Assembly (NCBI RefSeq): GCF_963678635.1
Contig: NC_087070.1
Span: 46,791,467 to 46,855,466 of the forward strand
Reading direction: 5' to 3'
Source: Symsagittifera roscoffensis
Taxonomy: Eukaryota; Xenacoelomorpha; Acoela; Convolutidae
DNA: 64,000 nt
Shown here: piece after piece, positions 57,763-64,000 of the stretch
Layout: every line of letters begins with the position of its first letter
Position numbering within the stretch: the stretch's first letter is position 1
Program-made: the position numbers and the translations under genes
The notes under the pieces: generated by a model
The model's input: the letters and a program-made list of their open reading frames with translations, nothing else
The model's database searches: none
Told to the model about the DNA's origin: nothing

Positions 57763-58285
57763 TTCGTACCAAGGCAAAGCCTTGAATGTCCAGTCTGCAC
57801 TTTAACGTCTGTAAAATACATTTCTTTTAAACTGATGAAATCCACTAGAAAAACGAAAAAAAAATTTTTTTAAATGTCAAAAAAATTTTAATTTTTTTTT
57901 TTGCATTTTTTCAATTATTTGAAGATTCTGATTCCAAAAAGGCGCTAAAAAACTCAAAAAACCAACTTTACTTGAAAAAACTAAGTGTTTACATTTTAAA
58001 TTAGGCTATTGGGTAATTAGGTTTTTAAGCAATTGAATTAAGACTGCTCGCTCGCTTTATCCGCTCGAAGTAAGACAAAACATCAAAAAAATCAAACTGG
58101 TTTTTCTCAACACGGAAAAAAGGTTTTTTAAACGTTTTAATGTGGTTCAAATCACGACTAAAATGGTTTTAATACGATATATCACTTCATTCATTGCGAT
58201 GATTATTTGTGCCACCTGATTTTGCTTGGAAAAGAAAAAAAACTAAAACACACCCGCATACAAAGATCCTCCCCATTTTCAGAGC
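57763..58285 (-). mobile_element. HINE sister family (HINE-2), near-complete copy
   Basis: On the minus strand the 5' side reads GGGGAGGATCTTTGTATGCG then AAGCAAAATCAGGTGGCACA. The 3' side has CAGACTGGACATTCAAGGC, the hairpin CAAGGCTTTGCCTTG and GGTACGAAC, the same layout as HINE with changed sequence. ~520 bp. Confidence 0.65.
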
Positions 58286-58693
58286 AAAAATGAAGAAAAA
58301 AATTGCCAGAAAATTTATAGAGAAAAAAGTTATTTGAAATGCCATTTTATGCCCATAGACTCAAACACAGGATGCCCCTTTTTTCTAACTATTGTTCAAG
58401 TCAATGAGGAAAATATCGATATTTTTTAAAAATGGTTGAAATTCGCGTTTCATTTTGATTGAACAGCAGATATTTAATATATATAAAACTCCTATTGTGA
58501 CAATTGAGATATGGTCGTATTTACCAAATTGCTTTCATTCAATGCATGTACTTCAAATGAACTTTGGAACGACTCTTGATTTTTTTTGTTTTTTTTTTCT
58601 CAGAAAAAATACTGTCCAAAATGAAGGCTGCAATTTACTTCGTGTAAACTGTCAGTTTTCATACACTTCATTGGTTTATCATTTTAAAGGTAA
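58286..58693. other. non-coding spacer
   Basis: Nothing recognised. Confidence 0.3.
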
Positions 58694-59223
58694 AACAAGA
58701 CTGCTCGTATCAGGGCGAAGGCCTGAATGTTCCGACTGCCTTTTAAGGTTTATGAAGCAGTAATAAAATTAAAAACATTAAATAAAATAAAAGAAAATGA
58801 AATTTTTTTTCTAAAATTTGAAATTTTTTATTTTAATCATCCACCCACACGCCATATAAAGTACAAAAGGTTAGATTTCGTTCCTTGTAACAAATCAATT
58901 ATGGCAAATAAGCTTCGTTCAATCAATTTGGAACGATTTCTAAGACGGATTAAATCTCGGCTTACGCGTTAATAGCGCGAAATATATCGCGCGTTAATTG
59001 TCCCAAACTGGTCAAAATGGCAATCTTTAAACCCCCATAACTTTACCAATAATGATCACAGGTGAAATATTTTTTCAAATTTAAGCTCAGAACAACAATA
59101 GCTTTTGAATGGTATAAAAAAACCGTCAAAAATGGCTAGTTAAAAAGTCGAAATTTGTCTGAAGAAAAAAAAAACCCACCCCGAGCTTAAACATTCCGTT
59201 ACTTTCGTATCGAAAGTCGGAAC
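58694..59223 (-). mobile_element. HINE-type element, full length
   Basis: Minus-strand copy: AACAAGACTGCTCGTATCAG, GGGCGAAGGCC variant of the hairpin, AGCGCGAAATATATCGCGC inner hairpin, and 5' end with intact ACTTTCGTATCGAAAGT hairpin and CGGAAC. Confidence 0.93.
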
Positions 59224-60442
59224 AAAAATATGTCAACACTAAAATTTTTTTGAACTGGCTCAATTTATGTAATCAATAAGTATCTGTCTGAGAGGCACGT
59301 AGTCGTAAAATGATCGAGTTTTCCATCAATGAACCGCCAAGCTAAATAATTTTGGTCAGCGAAAACCGAGAAATAGTGACAATTCAATTACAGGGTCAAA
59401 GTATGGTTATGAAAAACCGCGCAAAATTTTTTTGGAACTGAAATAACGGAATTTTTAAAAATGTTTTTTTTTGGTCACGAGGTTACACAAGTAGGTGAAC
59501 GCTGATCTCAAGAAGAAAACTAAGCCAAAGTTATTAGTTCTAAATCCTTTAACTTGTACGTCAATTTTTCTTTTGAAAATGCAAGTAAAAATTCAATCCG
59601 TTTCTTCTAAAAGATCATCTCATTTTATTCTATTCAGTTATCCGGCGAACAAAATTTTTCTTCTTTTGATTTGCTTGCAAACTTAAAAGTGAGTTAGTCG
59701 AGTGAATTTCAATTGAATAGAACATTTCCCGCCTTATCATTTGTTTTCATCAAAAATTCAAAATATACTTTTTTGTGAGTACACTTTTTACAGCCTGGAT
59801 TGATCTCTCACAGGAAAATTTTTGCTTTGAATTAGCAAAAAAACTGCAATTTATATTTACTAATTTGTACGGTACGTTACATTTATGCATAATTTGATCC
59901 AAAATTAGCAAGGATGAAGGGCTGAAATGTAAGTATAGTTTCCTTCCGATTAAATAGAGGTGGTTTATTGCGGTTTTTTACCATTCAGTTTTTGAAAAAC
60001 GATTGAACATTGCTCCGACAAACTACAGTAGCGTAGGCGCATCTGCTGCTGCTGCATGACTAAGCATGATAGAATCGGAAATTTCAAAGTTTATAAAATG
60101 GTGGCTTCATTTGAGAGACGAGAGAAATTGTAACACTAGTGAAAAACCTGGAAGATTTCAGAATTGAGTTTTGGTAAGCTACCTCAATACGGCGGAACAA
60201 ACTCTGAAATAGGGCGGATAGAGCGAAGCATTTTTCTATGAAATATACCTCAAATTGGTATAGCCGACGCAACCATCAGGGCTGTGTCACAAGTTGACTT
60301 TGTGAAACATCAATATTCATCAACACGGTTTTGTCCAACAACAATTCTTCAATCAACTCAACTTTATTTCGTTGAAGGGTGTTTTCTTTTGTATTTTAAA
60401 CCAAAACTTTTGATTTTGCTTACGATTGCTTTATTAATAAAC
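59224..60442. other. non-coding AT-rich stretch
   Basis: No gene or repeat recognised. Confidence 0.3.
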
Positions 60443-60642
60443 NNNNNNNNNNNNNNNNNNNNNNNNNNNNNNNNNNNNNNNNNNNNNNNNNNNNNNNNNN
60501 NNNNNNNNNNNNNNNNNNNNNNNNNNNNNNNNNNNNNNNNNNNNNNNNNNNNNNNNNNNNNNNNNNNNNNNNNNNNNNNNNNNNNNNNNNNNNNNNNNNN
60601 NNNNNNNNNNNNNNNNNNNNNNNNNNNNNNNNNNNNNNNNNN
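60443..60642. other. assembly gap (200 N)
   Basis: A run of exactly 200 undetermined bases, probably of conventional rather than measured length. Confidence 0.99.
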
Positions 60643-61259
60643 ACTCAAACTCATTATTTAGTTGTTCAGCTAATCAACGGTTAATGCTAATAGGATGATC
60701 CGCAGTCGAATTTATAGTCAGAAAATACACATTTGGCTGAAAGCTTTGAAGTCAAAACTCAGAGATCCTTAATATAGGAGATACTGAGATAATCGATTTT
60801 GGCTTAGATTTGTACACTTGTTTTCAGGAAGCAATGTAATTTTTTTTAAATGATTTTTTTTTAAAACAAAACTTCCAAAAATGCTCAAAATGGCCAGCTT
60901 TGCGCTTTTCTATTGCCTGGCAACTACAGCTACTCTCAATCACAGCATGAACAAAAATTACTAAGTTTTTCAGTAGCCTAATTTTTTCAAAAACATGCCA
61001 AAAAAGTGTATCAAATTTGAAAATTTTAGGGAGACTTGTAAGTATGTTCAAAAGAGGAGAAAAAGATTGTCAACTAGATTCAATTTTTGTTCCGAGTTTT
61101 GAAGAAATGAAGAAATTCAGTTTTTGGGTTTCTTTTCATGATACAAATTTCGTTTTTTTTGTAATTGCCTTGACGTCTTAAGATTAATTTTAAACAATCA
61201 AACTTCATTTTTTATTTTTTCTTTGTGAGCTTATTGTTTCTTTTTAATCAGTTTCTTAA
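60643..61259. other. non-coding stretch with a HINE 5' remnant
   Basis: TTGTTCCGAGTTTTGAAGAA and GATACAAATTTCGTTTTTT at 61089-61170 look like the eroded 5' end of a plus-strand HINE. Nothing else recognised. Confidence 0.4.
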
Positions 61260-61361
61260 GGGGCGCAGAGACAATTCAGCCACAGACAATTCAGCCGATT
61301 TAAAATACAGACAATTCAGCCAAAAAAATTTAGACAATTCAGCCAAAGACAATTCGGCCTA
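61260..61361. repeat. MULE terminal repeat with GACAATTCAGCC words
   Basis: Begins GGGGCGCAGAGACAATTC and repeats the word CAGACAATTCAGCC five times with the same spacers (GATTTAAAATA, AAAAAAATTTA) as the arms of the element at 20632-21068. It lies 140 bp beyond the stop codon of the transposase and marks the 3' end of that MULE. Confidence 0.85.
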
Positions 61362-61501
61362 TTTAGATTAAAGAGACTAGATAAAAGGAAAATTTAAAAC
61401 TTTTCTAATTTGATTAGAGTCCGAAGGCTTTCAACACTTTAACAAAGAAAGGTGAAACATCAAATAACAAATTTCAAAGTAAACTTGCCATGCATAAAAT
61501 T

Positions 61502-62285
61502 TTAAGATGTATGTACATTGAAGGTACAAAGTTTTAAATACTTCTGTATATGGTCTCGATTGTAGTTTTTTGCGTTTTGAACGAGTTTCTCATTGGCGAG
61601 TGAATACTTGGGCCTCGGTTTTCTAATAACATCACCGGACATCAGTCTCTCTACAACTATTTCGGAATTTTTTTGCTCATCTTTGAAACGTGTGATCAGC
61701 TTAGGGAGGGTGGGGTACTTTGTCGACACGAATTTATTGAAGCTGCCATTTCATGCCTCCAATGCATTGTTCGTACGAGGTTCACCGCTGAGCACCCGAT
61801 TGGAAACTTTCCAATCGGCAATGTCAAATTTTGGTTTGACGCGTCTATTCTCTCGACAGGCACCAATATAGGTGTCTTCAAAATAGTCCGATAGACTCTG
61901 AAAATCCTCTGAGGGATCCTCTTTTCGGAGAGCCTCAGAAGCGAAAATAACGTCGTCAACGGGAACGAATGCCAAGTGAATCATTTTTTTGACATTCAGC
62001 CGAAACTCCTCATCGTCCATGTACTTGCGCGTAAATCCAAGTTTTCGTACATTGCGCCATACTTCCTGGCCTAGATGGAAGAAACAGAATTGAATTTCTG
62101 TATCATGCTGCATTTTCCTTATGGAGTTGCGAACAGCGGCTTCAAAATCAATGACTACTTTTTTTCCAAAATGCTCTAAGCAGCCAAAAAGTTTTTCATA
62201 TGTGTCTTGGGTCTTGTTGGGCAGCAGAGCATACACCAAGGGTATAACTGCATTTTCATATAAAGCTGTGAGGATTTGCAAGCTA
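61502..62285 (-). pseudogene. Mutator-like (MULE) transposase, N-terminally truncated
   Basis: Minus-strand frame, about 260 codons with one in-frame TGA (61753-61751). It covers the catalytic core from after the first Asp: NAVIPLVYALLPNK, second catalytic Asp in KKVVIDFEAAV, the C/H motif FCFFHLGQEVWRNV, DYFEDTYIGACRENRR, and RTNNALEA, with the expected catalytic Glu. The TGA replaces the Trp that usually follows (TNN-x-LE-x-W). Beyond it the same frame continues through TKYPTLPKLITRFKDEQ to TAA at 61502. The first catalytic Asp (DGTF region) and any zinc finger are missing; sequence beyond ~62285 is HINE-like. A dead DNA transposon remnant. Confidence 0.85.
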
Positions 62286-62783
62286 ACAATTTGGCCAATT
62301 TTGGCCAAGTATCGCGCAATACATTTTACGCGAAATACATTAAGTATCGCGCAATACATTTTACTAAGCGGCGGTCAAAAATCAGGCCACACAAAAAAAT
62401 TGTCCAACTTGATCTGAATTGAACAATTTGATTTATTGTTTCGACAATGATGGAATATTTGTGCTCGGGGTGGTTTTTTCGGCAGACAAATTTGGTTTTT
62501 TAAGTTGCTATTTTTGGCGGTATTTCTATGTATCACCAGCTTTTTCCCGATACCAGCGGTGTTAATAAGCGGTGTTATTAAGTTGCTAGAAGCTGAATAT
62601 ATGAATTGGTATTTGCATAGCGTGCGAAGAGAAAGATTTCAAGAAAATTTTGAATTTTTTGTAGAGTTTTTTCATACTTCTATGAGTTTTAAAATTTTTA
62701 AAACTGTTTTTTTTCCGAAAACTATTCCCTATATTTAAGGACAGTACAAACAATCAGATAATCACCCGGATACAAGCTGTTTT
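62286..62783 (+). mobile_element. HINE-type sequences replacing the MULE 5' part
   Basis: 62286-62400 contains CAATTTGGCCAATTTTGGCC and a tandem of AAGTATCGCGCAATACATTT (62315 and 62342), like the inner HINE region. From 62437 a separate diverged copy begins (TGATGGAATATTTGTGCTCG, GGCAGACAAATTTGG) and ends TCACCCGGATACAAGCTG at 62761-62778, the variant 3' end also seen at 38355. Confidence 0.6.
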
Positions 62784-63574
62784 ATATATTTTGGCACTTG
62801 TGATTTTCCTTACCAATTCTTGATTGAAAAAAAAAACAAAGAGTATTGCATGCATTGAATTTTTCTTTACTCAAGAGATTCCTAACTAAACCATCATCTT
62901 CGGAGTAGACTTGTGAAGTTGATATTCGACTGCTTGAATTGATTTTTAACAAGAAGCAATAAAAATCTGGTATTTAATTAGCTGCCCCAGAAGAGCTCTA
63001 ATATTACTCTCTTTGAGTTCTATTCAAAAACCCCTTCCACCAATTAAAATGAGACTAATTATTTTCTCAAACAAATATTTTACTAAGTAAAGCCCAATTT
63101 TCAACCGAATTGATTTCAACATTATGCTTTAGAGAAACTCAATGACTATGTCTCATGCTACAAACTGCCTCAATGACCCCCTCCCCATCTTGATCCTAAC
63201 ATTAATTATAAATTGGAATATTAAATCTCGCGCAAAACTGAATGAGGGAATAGAAACTTCAAATGGCTAGTTTTTAATAATGTTCTTCTTGTTGTTTAAT
63301 TGTATTTCGGGTGGGGGTAGGTGAGTGGTGTTTTTTTTGGTAGTGGAGATAGGAAAAAGGGACAAATAGGGGGGGGGGGGGGGTGGGCAAGGCGACGAAA
63401 GGACTTGGAATTGTTTTGTAATTGGAGAAATTTAAGTTTCAGAAATGGAGTAGGCCGTACATGTATTCTGCAAAATTTCTTCATTACTCATTTGATATAT
63501 ACGGAAACTATTGCTAAATTTTGCACGACGCAAAACATAAATAAATGGAAAACAATATCCGTTTTAATGGATTA
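62784..63574. other. non-coding stretch with G-rich patch
   Basis: No gene recognised. A C-rich tract (63176-63190) and a G run (63370-63383) lie ~190 bp apart just before the fold-back element. Confidence 0.3.
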
Positions 63575-64000
63575 CCCGTAATGAGGTTCTATGGATAACA
63601 ATCAATTATCAAGGATTTTTATAGTCGGTCCCCATAAAATTCTATAAAAATCGATTACCATTTGTATTGGTTTATTTTGGATTACAATAGATTTTTATGA
63701 GTAAAAGCATGTTTTTTCCAAAATCTTGGAAGTAAATAATCAAAACTTGAACGTTGCAATCGCTAAATCGTGTTTTACATTTAGCTAAGCAAAAAGTTGT
63801 ATCTTAATTAATTTTTTTTTGTCTCCCCTCCCCCTTACTACTTCAAACTAACTTCCACCATTCTTTCTTCCCTCAGTTACCACCACCTCCCCTTTCCCGC
63901 CATTAACCTCTTAATTACCTTTACATTTAGGGTTGTGTGCGAGCAGCGAAGGTGTGAAAATAGGCAAGGGGGGATGGTAAGTGTAGGAGGGGTGGGGTAG
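63575..64000. mobile_element. fold-back element, left part, cut by the window end
   Basis: Begins CCCGTAATGAGGTTCTATGG, then ATAACAATCAATTATC words. It includes ATCAAAACTTGAACGTTGC, also present at 19308-19327, then a pyrimidine-rich tract (63823-63900) and the start of a G-rich tract (63967-63998), the same order as 19055-20361 and 26548-27621. Confidence 0.65.

Noticed and set aside
60284-60661. ORFs across the run of N
   Set aside because: The apparent open frame is created by undetermined bases.

Overview
The window is AT-rich, intron-bearing eukaryotic DNA, almost certainly from an invertebrate animal. The evidence is a spliced apolipoprotein-D-type lipocalin, a small lysine-rich protein exon of the SMKR1 type, tRNA-derived SINEs, a Ty3/Gypsy LTR element, Mutator-like (MULE) transposase remains and very many non-autonomous DNA elements. 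I cannot name the species. Most of the ORFs longer than 60 codons that can be called are chance readings of AT-rich or repeat DNA.

Layout. Positions 1-6.7 kb hold the only host genes I can support, both on the minus strand. They are a lipocalin (coding exons 3010-3223, 2522-2601 and 1765-1915, last exon not found) and the 3'-terminal exon of a small lysine-rich protein (6425-6691). From 7 to 42 kb the sequence is a transposon graveyard. Its commonest resident is a ~530-bp element with Helentron/HINE hallmarks (Helitron2 type, as in Drosophila DINE-1): a 5' hairpin, asymmetric inverted repeats and a 3' hairpin. About twenty copies or fragments are scattered over the window on both strands. Between them lie MULE-like elements whose terminal inverted repeats are built of repeated short words, fold-back elements with a C-rich then G-rich centre, SINEs, and a block of TTCGAC-based satellites (16.8-18.5 kb). 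From 43.99 to 50.74 kb there is one degraded Ty3/Gypsy element on the minus strand with both LTRs and a 5-bp target duplication. From 53.9 to 64 kb there are more HINE copies, two MULE transposase fragments (55.2 and 61.5-62.3 kb), a 200-bp assembly gap (60443-60642) and a fold-back element running off the window end.

Most interesting points. (1) A two-copy HINE dimer with an 88-bp spacer occurs at 12162-13306 and, inverted, at 53920-55063. Homology stops at the outer element ends, which suggests the dimer moved as one unit. (2) A small element at 20.7 kb has the same word-repeat termini as the MULE whose transposase lies at 61.5-62.3 kb, which pairs a non-autonomous element with its likely enzyme source. 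(3) That small element shares its GC-rich core with another (39.24-39.65 kb) whose terminal words are completely different, so termini appear to have been exchanged around one core. (4) The 22-bp satellite unit contains a nearly perfect palindrome.
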